A stretch of 64,000 nucleotides of DNA from Oreochromis niloticus (taxonomy: Eukaryota; Chordata; Actinopteri; Cichliformes; Cichlidae), in the NCBI RefSeq assembly GCF_001858045.2, contig NC_031984.2, positions 33,958,374 through 34,022,373 on the forward strand, given 5' to 3'. The notes beneath the pieces are model-generated. The model worked only from the letters and a program-made list of their open reading frames with translations. It searched no databases and was not told where the DNA came from. Below are positions 29,201-36,400 of this stretch, in pieces; position 1 is the first letter of the stretch; every line of letters starts with the position of its first letter. The position numbers were made by a program, and so were the translations under genes.

Positions 29201-29484
29201 AAACAATGGTCTGCAATTCAACATGGACATTCCTCCACCCCTCCCAAAAACATCATTTTACTTCCTTCAGATTCCAAACCTGGAAAAAGATGTGGTACGC
29301 TCACCTGAGAGACACCAGGAGCAAACCTGGTTTACTGTCAGTAGCTCTGTGATGAAACAAGTCATCTAATTGTTCTTTCCATCCTTCTCTCCTTAGGGAT
29401 GTCATCAAGAGAATAGACCAGTCCGAGTTTGAGGGATTTGAATATATCAACCCCCTGCTGCTAGCCACAGAAGAGTCTGTATGA
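1910..29484 (+). CDS. prkcz: Atypical protein kinase C zeta, C-terminal seven coding exons (5'-partial gene)
   Basis: Seven exons (1910-2045, 2171-2258, 2705-2824, 7098-7177, 9660-9749, 17232-17347, 29397-29484) join in phase with GT-AG introns into 238 residues ending at a TGA. They cover the C-lobe of a Ser/Thr kinase plus the AGC tail: catalytic loop YRDLKLDN, LTDYG in place of the usual DFG (typical of atypical PKCs), activation loop TSTFCGTPNY, turn motif QLTPDDE, and hydrophobic motif FEGFEYINP with Glu at the phosphosite. Zeta rather than iota is indicated by DIITDNPDMNTE, EKPIRIPR and the terminal TEESV. In the family, PKC zeta acts in the PAR3/PAR6 polarity complex and in NF-kB and insulin signalling, independently of calcium and diacylglycerol. 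The PB1, C1 and N-lobe exons must lie upstream of the window. All exons look intact. faap20 and ski follow, as in mammals. Confidence 0.96.
2171..2258 (+). CDS. prkcz: prkcz exon: activation loop
   Basis: The acceptor TTCTTCTTAG and donor GTGAGT bound 88 bases. It encodes EGIRPGDTTSTFCGTPNY and then IAPEILRGEDY. The Thr in TSTFCGT corresponds to the PDK1 site (Thr410 in the human protein). The exon ends one base into a Gly codon. Confidence 0.96.
2705..2824 (+). CDS. prkcz: prkcz exon: kinase C-lobe, zeta-specific segment
   Basis: The acceptor CCTCCCAG precedes 2705 and the donor is GTGAGC at 2825. It encodes GFSVDWWALGVLMFEMMAG and then RSPFDIITDNPDMNTEEYLF. The DIITDNPDMNTE stretch distinguishes zeta from iota, which has an insertion there. 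The exon ends in phase 1. Confidence 0.96.
2825..5286 (+). other. prkcz intron without recognisable features
   Basis: No coding exon or clear repeat was recognised. Short open frames are unsupported by splice sites or similarity. Confidence 0.5.
5287..5400. mobile_element. Tc1/mariner terminal remnant
   Basis: The motif GGCGTAACATTATGACCACT followed by GACAGATGAGGTGAACAACA resembles the outer end of a widespread teleost Tc1-like element. No transposase follows, so this is a terminal scrap. The family call is from memory. Confidence 0.45.
5400..5740 (-). mobile_element. Penelope-like retroelement fragment (GIY-YIG end), degraded
   Basis: On the minus strand, 5736 to 5596 reads KKEAIYVKRERPSLNGGG and then HLSPSDNAVIAAIPQ, ending in a stop. 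KEAIYVK.E.PSLN.GGG..HLSP.YNAVI is the pattern I associate with the C-terminal GIY-YIG endonuclease region of fish Penelope-like elements. The adjoining 5400-5560 (GGAGAAACGTTTCCTCATCA) also looks like a known dispersed fish repeat. The copy is 5'-truncated and inactive. Confidence 0.5.
7098..7177 (+). CDS. prkcz: prkcz exon: kinase C-lobe
   Basis: The acceptor TTTGCCAACAG and donor GTGAGA bound 80 bases. The translation is VILEKPIRIPRSLSVKAA followed by GVLKGFLNK. It joins the previous exon in phase and ends on a codon boundary. Confidence 0.95.
7822..7922 (+). repeat. Dispersed LINE/SINE 3'-end repeat
   Basis: GTGAATGGGTGAATGACTGG, GTAAAGCGCTTTGGGGTCCT and AAAGCGCTATATAAATACAG are the hallmarks of a very common teleost short repeat tail. 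It lies in a prkcz intron and has no coding capacity. Confidence 0.45.
8349..8665 (-). mobile_element. LINE 3'-end fragment (family A)
   Basis: It shares long stretches with 19868-20450, including CCAACAATCATATGACCCCC, GAGCAAGCACTTTGGCGACA and GGAAGGAAAAACTCCCTTTT. The AATTG-type tail is at the low-coordinate end (CAATTCAGTTTAATTTATAC), so the element reads on the minus strand. In teleosts this segment is the 3' end of an L2-like LINE whose reverse transcriptase piece appears at 17990-18340. Confidence 0.6.
9280..9346 (+). repeat. LINE family A 3' tail
   Basis: GAAGCGCCTTGAGGGGACTT, TTGTGATTTGGCGCTATATA and AATAAAATTGAATTGAATTG form the extreme 3' end of family A with its short AATTG tail, here on the plus strand. 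Confidence 0.55.
9660..9749 (+). CDS. prkcz: prkcz exon: end of kinase domain
   Basis: The acceptor GGCTCCAACAG and donor GTAAGA bound 90 bases, exactly 30 codons. The translation begins DPKERLGCQVQTGFTDIKSH and continues to TFFRSIDWEQ. DPKERLG is the conserved subdomain XI motif of AGC kinases. Confidence 0.95.
10475..10725 (+). mobile_element. LINE 3'-end fragment (family A), inverted relative to the copy at 8349
   Basis: It contains GTTTCTTCCTGTTAAAAGGG, AGTGCTTGCTCATAGGGGGT, CATATGATTGTTGGGTTTTT and a tail ending AATAAAATAGAATAGAATT. It is the reverse complement of the same segments at 8349-8665. Confidence 0.6.
10726..12377 (+). other. prkcz intron without recognisable features
   Basis: Nothing is supported as coding. 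The longest open frames here have no splice sites or family motifs that I can recognise. Confidence 0.5.
12378..12700 (+). repeat. Dispersed repeat B, copy 1
   Basis: GAATTTCAGTGACCTCAGCC, TCAAGGTCAGAGGTCAAG, GTGATAACTCATGAAGGAAG, GCAGCTACGTGGAGGCTG and TGAGGCTCGTAGTAAGAAAG recur in the same order and orientation at 23457-23780. The family is not named. Confidence 0.55.
12700..13800 (-). pseudogene. Tc1-like transposase relic
   Basis: The plus strand holds ...ATTTGGCCCACTTGTCTTTGCAGAATG..., GACTTTGACTAGGCC and TGATCTGGATCATTGCCCTG, the reverse complements of the PSQSPDLNPI and QQDNDPKH regions of Tc1 transposases. Near 13440-13500 the minus strand reads ALCRNNSKAALILAKKHLVDP, equivalent to the ARKHLDDP segment before the first catalytic Asp. 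Multiple stops and frameshifts and an unrelated stretch at about 13160-13300 show a dead copy. A 16-bp tandem expansion sits in it at 12735-12814. Confidence 0.65.
12735..12814. repeat. 16-bp tandem repeat, five units
   Basis: Five consecutive units of AGCAAGAACTACAAAC (the last has one change, C to T) fill exactly 80 bp inside a Tc1 relic, at the site where the parent element has a single GGCAGCAAGAACT-type sequence. Confidence 0.9.
14915..14956. repeat. (CA)n microsatellite
   Basis: An uninterrupted CA run of about 21 units. Confidence 0.95.
15360..15418. repeat. (TG)n microsatellite
   Basis: An uninterrupted TG run of about 29 units. Confidence 0.95.
15521..15558. repeat. (CA)n microsatellite
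   Basis: An uninterrupted CA run of 19 units, about 100 bp from the TG run on its left. Confidence 0.95.
17232..17347 (+). CDS. prkcz: prkcz exon: AGC tail with turn motif
   Basis: The acceptor TTTTCACTCAG and donor GTAAGT bound 116 bases. It encodes LEKKEVTPPFKPQISDEYGL and then ENFDTQFTNEPVQLTPDDE. The Thr of QLTPDD is the turn-motif phosphosite. The exon ends two bases into a Glu codon, which the last exon completes. Confidence 0.95.
17898..18345 (-). pseudogene. LINE reverse transcriptase fragment joined to family A 3' tail
   Basis: The minus strand from about 18345 to 17990 reads ...WFVSYLSNRLQFVHVNGESS, then YGVPQGSVLGPILFTLYMLP and HCYADDTQLYLSMKP. PQGSVLGP and YADD are the conserved RT palm motifs of CR1/L2-type LINEs. 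From 17990 down, the sequence changes to the family A 3' end (AGCAAGCACTTTGGTGAGAG, TACAATAATACATCAATCAT). This copy is internally deleted and lacks the endonuclease and the rest of the RT. It ties the free family A fragments to a LINE. Confidence 0.75.
18346..19867 (+). other. prkcz intron without recognisable features
   Basis: There is no supported exon. The minus-strand open frame over 18261-18704 has no motif beyond the LINE piece at its low end. Confidence 0.5.
19868..20450 (-). mobile_element. LINE family A, longest 3' fragment in the window
   Basis: It starts with TTCAGTTTTATTTCTACAGC and CGCCAAATCACAACAACAGT and continues through GAGCAAGCACTTTGGCGACA to TCCAAACTGGAAGCTGGTTC near 20395. 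The second half matches 51440-51600. It reads on the minus strand, is truncated at its 5' side near 20450, and is non-coding. Confidence 0.65.
20451..21734 (+). other. prkcz intron without recognisable features
   Basis: No exon, RNA gene or named repeat was recognised. Short frames have no supporting motif. Confidence 0.5.
21735..22455. mobile_element. 721-bp MITE (hAT-like) with perfect 21-bp inverted ends
   Basis: The left end AGGCTACGTTCACACTGCAG(G) is the exact reverse complement of the right end (C)CTGCAGTGTGAACGTAGCCT. The interior contains several ATCGGATT-type motifs in both orientations and no transposase. Flanking duplication is unclear: the flanks ...CAGTCTT and TACTCTT... are only partly alike. 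A non-autonomous DNA transposon is the best reading. Confidence 0.75.
22640..22990. repeat. Degraded LINE A scrap and SINE-like repeat
   Basis: 22684-22735 resembles family A (CCCCAACAATCAGACAACCT, ATCAGCAAGCCCTTGG). 22790-22960 contains GACAGGCTGTCAGTCTGTCA, CAGGAAGAAGGTCCTGGTTG and TGTGGAGCTTGCATGTTTTC, the pattern of a common teleost tRNA-type SINE. Confidence 0.45.
23170..23304. repeat. Perfect 65-bp inverted repeat with 5-nt loop
   Basis: Arms 23170-23234 (AGGAATTTCATCAGCACAAG...) and 23240-23304 (...CTTGTGCTGATGAAATTCCT) are exact reverse complements over all 65 positions, separated by GAGAG. Single-stranded DNA or RNA would form a near-ideal hairpin. It is not a known transposon end as far as I can see. 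Confidence 0.98.
23338..23400 (+). repeat. LINE family A 3' tail
   Basis: AATAAAGCGCCTTGTTGTGA, ATTGGCACTATAGAAGC and AATGGAATTGAATT form a diverged copy of the family A terminus, directly after the hairpin at 23170-23304. Confidence 0.45.
23457..23780 (+). repeat. Dispersed repeat B, copy 2
   Basis: It is in the same order and orientation as 12378-12700 (GAATTTCAGTGAGCTCAGCC, TCAAGGTCAGAGGTCAAG, GTAGTAAGAAAGTATTAAAC). A TG microsatellite (23669-23736) has expanded inside this copy where copy 1 has only a short TGTGTGT run. Confidence 0.55.
23669..23736. repeat. (TG)n microsatellite
   Basis: TG run of about 33 units with one TA interruption, inside repeat B copy 2. Confidence 0.93.
24028..25232. 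repeat. Minisatellite of 14/13-bp units (TTACAGAGCTGCAC)
   Basis: About 1.2 kb of near-identical units TTACAGAGCTGCAC, with 13-bp variants that drop one T and point variants (CGTACAG, TTACGG, ATTTACAG). Because 14 bp is not a multiple of three, frames rotate through TELHLQSC/TYRAAL words, which produces long but meaningless open frames. It lies in the last intron of prkcz. Confidence 0.95.
25233..26256 (+). other. prkcz intron without recognisable features
   Basis: Unique-looking sequence. A short segment near 25915-25965 (GTCCACTGATCTCAGCCCAC) repeats the sequence just after the minisatellite (GTCCACTGATCTGAGTGCCA, 25245-25285). Confidence 0.5.
26257..26301. repeat. (TG)n microsatellite with GCG interruptions
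   Basis: A TG run followed by GTGCGTGTGTGCGTGTGTG. Confidence 0.9.
26896..27875. repeat. Minisatellite of 12-bp units (GATCCACANNNN)
   Basis: About 80 units of 12 bp, all starting GATCCAC or GATCCGC, with variants GATCCACACACT, GATCCACAGAGY, GATCCGCGCTGT and GACCCACGGTGT arranged in higher-order blocks of several units. The period is a multiple of three and stops are rare, so long frames exist on both strands (DPHTDPQS..., VDHSVDQC..., GSVCGSLC...); these are artefacts. It lies in the last prkcz intron. Confidence 0.96.
27876..29396 (+). other. End of last prkcz intron
   Basis: No exon until the acceptor at 29396. GGCCACTTTATTAGGTAAAC at 28438-28457 resembles one end of a common fish DNA transposon, but no partner end was found. 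Confidence 0.5.
29397..29484 (+). CDS. prkcz: prkcz last coding exon and stop
   Basis: The acceptor CTCTCCTTAG precedes a frame reading DVIKRIDQSEFEGFEYINP and then LLLATEESV, closed by TGA at 29482-29484. The hydrophobic motif has Glu (FEGFEYI) in place of a phosphorylatable Ser/Thr, as in all atypical PKCs. The intron before it is about 12 kb and holds both large minisatellites. Confidence 0.96.
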
Positions 29485-31760
29485 AGGAGAAACCAGCGTC
29501 CTCCTCCGAGCTGCTGTTCAAAAACAGAAACAAACAAACTTGCAAGCCAACTCAACTCAGAAGGGCGACACGGAGCAGTGAGGACAACAAGGAGGAAGTT
29601 TCCCCTGGACCTGTCCACAAGGCAAACGGGAGGAGGGAGAGTTTTTCCCTGGGGAGCCGGACTACAGGAACATTCCCTGACTTTATGTTGTCTTCTCCTT
29701 CTCTTTGTTCGGTCCTGTTGTCCCTGTCAGTCCATCCTGGTGTCAGAGCAGGACTGGCTGTGTGAGCGTTTCATTCTGTGCCTGCCACCACCAACACGTT
29801 TCAGCCCATCTCACGCCCTGGATGAATACGACGGCTCTGCGGAACAACTTTAAATAATTTTACGTGCAATTTTTTATTCTTCTTTTTTTCTATCTTGGTA
29901 GGGGGGCCACGCCTCACACACACAAGAATGTACAATGACAAAGGAGAAAATGTTGTTATTGTGTATTATAATGTAGCTAGTGAATCCAAAATTGATGATG
30001 CCTTTTTATTGATGCAAGCGGCACATGTTCCTCCATAACCACAAACCTTTCTTTGTGTTCTGTTGTTTTCACAAGCAAGGGGGTGACAACTTTTTATTTA
30101 AGAAGTGCCTCAAAGATCAAATGATTTCCCGTGTCTCTGACTGCAGCTCTATCTGTTCACCTGTTACGGCTGCAGCAGGTAACGCAGCTGAAACTCTGCC
30201 AGGGTATGTCCAAGCTCTCGTCCAGCGTACGGAGCTCGCTAAGCTGCCTCAGTCCCCACACACAAACAAACCTTCTTATTTTTAACCAATCGTTCAAATA
30301 ATCAACATTTCCTGTGAATGTGTAGATTGACACGAGCAGCTGGGAGGAGACCTGACCTCTTTCATTACACATGTGTAATTGTAATGTTTCCCAGTAAAGG
30401 CCCACGTTATCGTCACATAGGTGAGGAGCAGCAGACAGACTTGGTCCATGCCTGCTGTCAGACGTTGGCTTCAGCTTCCACAGTAAAGCAGCTTTGGGTT
30501 CCTCCTCACCAGGTGCTGCTGCGTGACCATCTATGTGACCTGCTGGGGGAAACAGGTCACCCGTTCCTTTTTGGGCTCACTGTGTGTGTCTACACTGAGA
30601 CCTGCTGCAACGACAGCTGAAAATCTGTTTGCAAGTCCAAATGAAATTGGAGAACAGCAGAAAAGCCATAGGAGCTTTTCCGTGGTGTTCACAGATGTTA
30701 GTGGGTCTTCCCTGTGTGGGGGAAAAAAGCTTTTTTGGGTTAAATTCCAGATGTGTTACTTTCTCGACGCCCAGTCAGTCTGAGCAAAGGCCTCCCCTCC
30801 CTGAGCCTGGTTCTGAGGTCTGTTCCCATTAAAAGGGCGTTCGTCCTCCCTACTGTTGCCAAGCACCGTTCATAGAGGATCATCTGAGTGTTGAGGACTA
30901 TGCCTACAATACTAGAGATACTGTAAAAAAGTGCCCTGAGACAACTGCTGGGGCGCTAAAGAAAGAAAAGTGGGTCATTCCCAGTCTCCGCTGGAACGTT
31001 CTGGGTGAGTGTTAGTGAGGGGTTGGAGGATTAGGTCACTATTATAATTCATGCCCTCCACCATGCAGCTGCTGGTGCACAACAGCTATAAAACCAGTAC
31101 GAAGCCATGAGTTTTTCTTTACTATATAATGAAGTTTTCAGGACACTTTAACTCTGTATACTGCCTCCTTTTATACACAGCAAGCAACATATCAGTACCT
31201 ACCTGAAGCATCAGTGAGCACACATTCATGTCTCCAACAGAACTCAGTGCTTCTGATGCAAGCTGTGTGTATCTGCACACGTTCTTCTGAGGGAGGAGAA
31301 GCTCTCAATTGGCTGTTTCTGATGAAACCTGACCCATGCTAATTTAATAACCTCATAATAGGATAAATTAGCTGATCAGTCACAGGGCCTCAATTAGCTG
31401 CAGGCCCTGTACAGGCAGGGAGACGGCGTAATGAAGTTCTAGTCACAATGAAAATACACACCTCTAATCTAAAGAAGCATCCTCCTCCTCCAACCCCGAC
31501 ACTCCATCTCACAGGCTGTATTTCATTACCTGCACACAGGTGATACATTAGTGATGCTTTTTTCCCCTTAAGGGACCAATTGATAAACTGGAAGCTCTTG
31601 AATCCACCTTACAGAACATGAAGGCCGCTCAAACCCCATGAAGGATTATTGAACTACAGTTCTGCTTTTACATAATGCTGGTCAGATCTGCTTCATTTAG
31701 CTTCATCGCATCTTTGTAAATATGTGTAATTATTAAAAATCAAACTGGTTTTCTGTGAAC
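29485..31760 (+). other. prkcz: Probable prkcz 3' UTR and end of transcript
   Basis: Sequence after the stop codon has no further coding exon. I see no AATAAA in the first 2.2 kb. An ATTAAA at 31732-31737 followed by a GT-rich stretch is the best polyadenylation candidate. A degraded LINE 3' fragment sits inside at about 30785-30965. The exact transcript end is inferred; RNA data would be needed. Confidence 0.35.
30785..30965 (+). repeat. Degraded LINE family A fragment in the probable prkcz 3' UTR
   Basis: CCTCCCCTCCCTGAGCCTGG, CATTAAAAGGGCGTTCGTCC and GTTGCCAAGCACCGTTCATA follow the family A order with many changes and a lost tail. Confidence 0.5.
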
Positions 31761-31984
31761 GGAGTCCTTTTTTCTCTCACTGACGTCCTTTATTTATGCC
31801 GACGACAGCAGGAAGATCTGTGCAGATGCTACAGATTTGCATGCGAGTGAACAAAGCTCTGTTCATGCAGAGGGGAAGAAGCACACAGTCCCCCCTTTAT
31901 CAAACAAATAATTTAATATTACATAACCTGAGTATTATATTATTTATTAAGAGTAAAGTTATGCAAACCTGCCTTTTGTGAAAA

Positions 31985-32245
31985 GGTAATTACCCCCAAA
32001 CCTAATAACTGGTTGTGCCACCGTTGGCAGCAGGAACTTCAATCATTTGTGAACATTTTGGCCCACTTGTCTTTGCAGAATTGTTTTATTCAGCCACAAT
32101 CAAGGTTTTTGGGCCTGAACGACCAAAGAGAACCTTAATTTGGTTTAAATCTGGACTTTTATTAGGCCATATTAGCCATTGTCCTATTACATAACCCAAG
32201 TGTGCTTGAGCACATTCTCCATCAGGATTTTCAAACTGAATATAC
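31985..32245 (-). pseudogene. Tc1-like transposase relic, C-terminal part
   Basis: CCTAATAACTGGTTGTGCCA, CATTTTGGCCCACTTGTCTT and TTTAAATCTGGACTTTTATT match, on the reverse strand, the last third of a Tc1 transposase, as in the relic at 12700-13800. It is strongly decayed. Confidence 0.55.
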
Positions 32246-32339
32246 AGATAATAAAACATTTGTAGTGCGGATATTTACTGACCACGAAATATTGTTACAA
32301 AAATGGAAAGACACGGTGTGAGAGGTTAGTCAACATCTG

Positions 32340-32830
32340 TCTGCTTGAACATTAGCTGTGGTGTCCCACAAGGTTCAGTATTGGGTCCCAGACTGTTTCC
32401 TGTGTATTTCAATGACATGTGTAGAGTGACAGACATACTGAGGTTTGTTGTGTTGCAGATGATACAGCCGTTCTTGGAGGTTGTGAGTAAAACTGATAAA
32501 CGTAAATGTTGGTTTGATCAAGATAAGTTCTCTTTGAATTTATCCCAAACCAAATTTATGTTTGTAAATTAAATTGAGAAATGTATATAAATGTGGAACT
32601 AGATGTTGATAAGGTATCCACTGAAAGGGTCTTTCCTATATGGAAACCACATAACAAACAGGTGTGTAACGAGATGGCAAACACCGTCGGGATTTTGGGA
32701 AAACCAAGGCTCATCCTGACCAATGAAAGACTGCACACACTGTTAGTGCCATATTTATATTATTGTGGTGAATTCTGGAGTAACACAAGTGTTCCCTACC
32801 AAACATGCACAATGCAAAAAGAGCAGTAAG
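32340..32830 (+). pseudogene. LINE reverse transcriptase relic
   Basis: The plus strand reads ISCGVPQGSVLGPRLFPVYF (RT motif) and then, one frame over, ADDTAVLGG. Further on is WFDQDKFSLNLSQTKFM, matching the post-palm region of Jockey/CR1-type LINEs. Frameshifts and stops disable it. It is a different LINE lineage from 17898-18345. Confidence 0.65.
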
Positions 32831-33410
32831 GATCATACATCATGTACATTTGTCCAGTAAAAGCACCGCTTGCACCTGCTCCCTGGGACCATAGAAACAG
32901 CAGGTGGAAATCCAGGCAGCAAGAATCAGGACTGAATGACAATAGTCAGGCTCATGTGTTACACTGCAGTCACATCATCAATACAAATGGAGAACATGAC
33001 TTTGTAGAACTGCATTAGATAGCTGTAGAGTCTATACCAGGGTAGGTGACCATGGGAGCACAGCTCTACTTGAGCGGGTGTATGTGCACTGCAGTGCCGT
33101 CATGAATGAAGCCGACCGGATCATCTTGAACTCAAAGCTAATAAAGATTACAGTTACTTTTAGAAGAAAAAAAGAAGACACACAGGTTACAGTGTCTGTT
33201 ACTGAGCTTTAAGGTAAAGTGTACAACACTCAGTACGACTAATCAGCCATGAAAACATGGTGTGCTCGTGCACCGAAGAGGTGGACTCTGGTTTCCTCAT
33301 CTCAGTGCAGCTCAGTCAGTAGAGTTCTGTGCACAGGCTGCTGTCTGCACCGTCCTCCTCCGGGTGATACGACCCTGGAGCAGCAACCGGACCGTCGGCA
33401 TCACTTCAGC
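32831..33410. other. Interval between prkcz and faap20 ends
   Basis: The sequence just below the faap20 stop (33410 downward on the minus strand) should be its 3' UTR. No TTTATT (AATAAA on the minus strand) was seen nearby, so its end is not placed. Confidence 0.35.
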
Positions 33411-33483
33411 TTACCAGGTCATGTCCACATTCATTTCAGACAGACACTGGGCCAGGTGACCATCGCAGTCCATCTGGGTGAAC
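33411..33483 (-). CDS. faap20: faap20 last exon: second half of UBZ4 finger
   Basis: On the minus strand the acceptor GGCTCTCCAG precedes 33483. The exon completes a Gly codon and reads FTQMDCDGHLAQCLSEMN and then VDMTW before TAA at 33413-33411. It supplies the His and last Cys zinc ligands. This short exon shares no frame with the longer open stretch at the same place, so an ORF scan would miss it. Confidence 0.92.
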
Positions 33484-36400
33484 CTGGAGAGCCAAGAACA
33501 ACTGGACTGTACTGGACGTGGTGAACTGGACCTGACTGAACCCTGGACCTCTCCATCTGTTGGCACCACTTATGCAGCAGAATCTGGACAACTGTTTGTT
33601 TGGACCTTGTGCTGAAACTGCACCGCACCTCAGACAGCATATAAATGTTTCTGCTTCACTACATTTTTATATTTATGTAATTATGTCATGTTTATTCTGA
33701 CATGAAAGCAGAGGTCACGGGATGATGCTATGCAAGACCTGCAGAATAAAAACATATATGGAAGTTCTGCTGTAAGATAATGTTGATCCTTTGGAGGCTG
33801 GGCAGTCAGCTTTGTGATGGTGTCACTTTTAAACCTCTAAAACTTAAACTAGTTTGTTTACTTGTAGTTATCCATTGAACTAACAAGAGCTACACACACT
33901 GCAAACATCTAACTGGTGACCAGCTTCAGCTGGATGCCGTCTGGCTGGTCGCTGATGTCATAAAGACTCATTAAAAAATAAATTAATAAAAATCAGCAAC
34001 AACGCACGAAGGAAAAAAGTCGCTATGCTGATGTGAATGAAGAAAGAAAAGCACCCGATCAGTTCTTACCCAGCAGGGAACACTTGGAGACACATGGGAC
34101 AACTCTGCAGTCCTCCTCCTGCTCCTCCACCTGCTCCTCCTCCTCCATCTTTTTTGCCACACCCCTGCACCTCCTCTTCCTTTTTAGCTTCGATCTCATT
34201 CGGCAGAGGAACTCTGTCAGATACCTTCACCCAGTATGTTGGAAGCTTCCTACTGACTGGTCCAGTCACTTTCCTCCCCTCCTCCTTCCCAACTCTGGAA
34301 GATCCTGGTGATGGCAGCGCCTCCTCCCAGCTGTGCAGGGACGGCCGCCGTGTTTTGCTGAGGGTTTGAGGAGAGTGAGTGGAGCTCTCCATGCTGTGGG
34401 AGGACGGGCCTTTGACAGGTGGATCTGGCACAGCACTGGTGTGTGCTGTGGGGTCCTCCAGGGAGGAGCTGAGCCCGACAGGATCTGGGATCTGTGACGT
34501 ACTCAGAGAAAGATGAGAGGGTTCAGGGAAGGTAGAAACCTCACTGCTGAGGTCGCACCACCCCTGTTCCTCCACCCAAAGTCCTGCAGGTCTCTAAAAA
34601 CAAGGAGAAAACAGGAATAAGGGTCTGACAATGGGTGTGTGGAACTTCAGCCAGTGATGCGGAGCATGCTGTGGATAGTTGATCTTTGGATGATTACATG
34701 AATACACAGGTGTGTGTGTCATGTAAATGTTCCTCCATTTACAAAAGGTTACCAATGGAAATAGGCCAGCAGCTCTAACATTATAGAAAAAAATTACAAT
34801 TACTTGTTTATGTGTCATTTTGAATGTTTTAACCAATCAAAAATCCAAAGATTAGTTTCATTATGAAGATTAGATCTACAAAAGAAGTTACATTTCCCTA
34901 TATCCCCTTCAAAAAGGGAAAAAAAGACTTTATTCTATAGTGTCAGTGTTTGTTCTAGTTAGAACCAAGGTTCAACCTCAAGGTCTCAAAAATGAGACAG
35001 AAGTGCCAAACAAACACAGTTGTTCTAACGGCCACCCTGGAGAGCAGCTCCACAGGTCCTCCATGTTATTACGTCCAACTTTACAGCTGAATTAAGGATG
35101 TTTAGTGCCTGGTGTTTCTCAAAGTCAGGGGTGTGGTTTCCCTGTGGTAACAAGTGTTACTATACTTTGGAAGGAAGGGGCACAGTAGCTTTAATATAAG
35201 CTATCATCCATCCTTTAACTTCACTGATTGGACCTTTTTTGAGCATTTGAATAGAATTAGCATTTTAATCTGACTCTTGGTGTACGAGAACCACCCCTTA
35301 ATCAACTTCATACAAAAACTACAGAAATGCTTTAGATGTCTTGGGGGCCAAGGAATCCCACCCTTCTCAATAAAGGGGTTGATATAGTTGTTCTTGGAAA
35401 AATCCAATTTCCATAATACAGTGCTTAAAAACATCCTCCCTTCAACACTCAACAGCAATATTGCCCAAAACTGGATGAGTTCTTCTCTTTGGGAATCTAA
35501 ACCTCCTCCACTGGTTGGTGACCTTCCCATCACGTCATCTTTAAGGTCTTCCATAGAAGCTCTGGGCAACAATTGTAGACCTAAGATATGCCTGGAGCAG
35601 ATGCTGAGCAAGCTACCTTGATCACCTCCTCAGCATCCTTCAAAGTGACCTGGAGGACGCGATTCACTTCCTCTATGGAACACTTCAACCAATCACTGCC
35701 CGTTTCCGGTTTGGCAATGAAGGCTGCTCGCTTCCTGTCTCTCTCTCTCTTCCCCTCCTGTTCGTTTAAACCAATTACCACATATATTTGTACATTACAG
35801 ACACACATCAGTACAATATAATGCAGTTTATGGATGCACCATAATTACCAAGCTTGTTAGTCTTTTCTGATAAAATACAGTGGCTTGCAAAAGTATTCGG
35901 CCCCCTTGAACTTTCCCACATTTTGTCACATTACAGCCACAAACATGAATCAATGTTATTGGAATTCCAGGTGAAAGACCAATACAAAGTGGTGTACACG
36001 TGAGAAGTGGAACGAAAATCATACATGATTCCAAACGTTTTTTACAAATAAATAACTGCAAAGTGGGGTGTGCGTAATTATTCAGCCCCCTGAGTCAATA
36101 CTTTGTAGAACCACCTTTTGCTGCAGTTACAGCTGCCAGTCTTTTAGGGTATGTCTCTACCAGCTTTGCACATCTACAGACTGAAATCCTTGCCCATTCT
36201 TCTTTGCAAAACAGCTCCAGCTCAGTCAGATTAGATGGACAGCGTTTGTGAACAGCAGTTTTCAGATCTTGCCACAGATTCTGGATTGGATTTAGATCTG
36301 GACTTTGACTGGGCCATTCTAACACATGGATATGTTTTGTTTTAAACCATTCCATTGTTGCCCTGGCTTTATGTTTAGGGTCGTTGTCCTGCTGGAAGGT

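Noticed and set aside
33431..33640. 69-codon minus-strand frame overlapping the last faap20 exon
   Set aside because: Different frame from the zinc-finger exon and without family features; the spliced reading is the real one.
34037..34369. Pro/Ser-rich plus-strand frame of 110 codons
   Set aside because: Antisense shadow of faap20 exon 2.
34985..35075. Possible extra faap20 exon on the minus strand (reads NNMEDLWSC... after an ATTCAG acceptor)
   Set aside because: No donor gives the required phase and the similarity to the human middle region is too weak; the two-junction model without it is already in frame.
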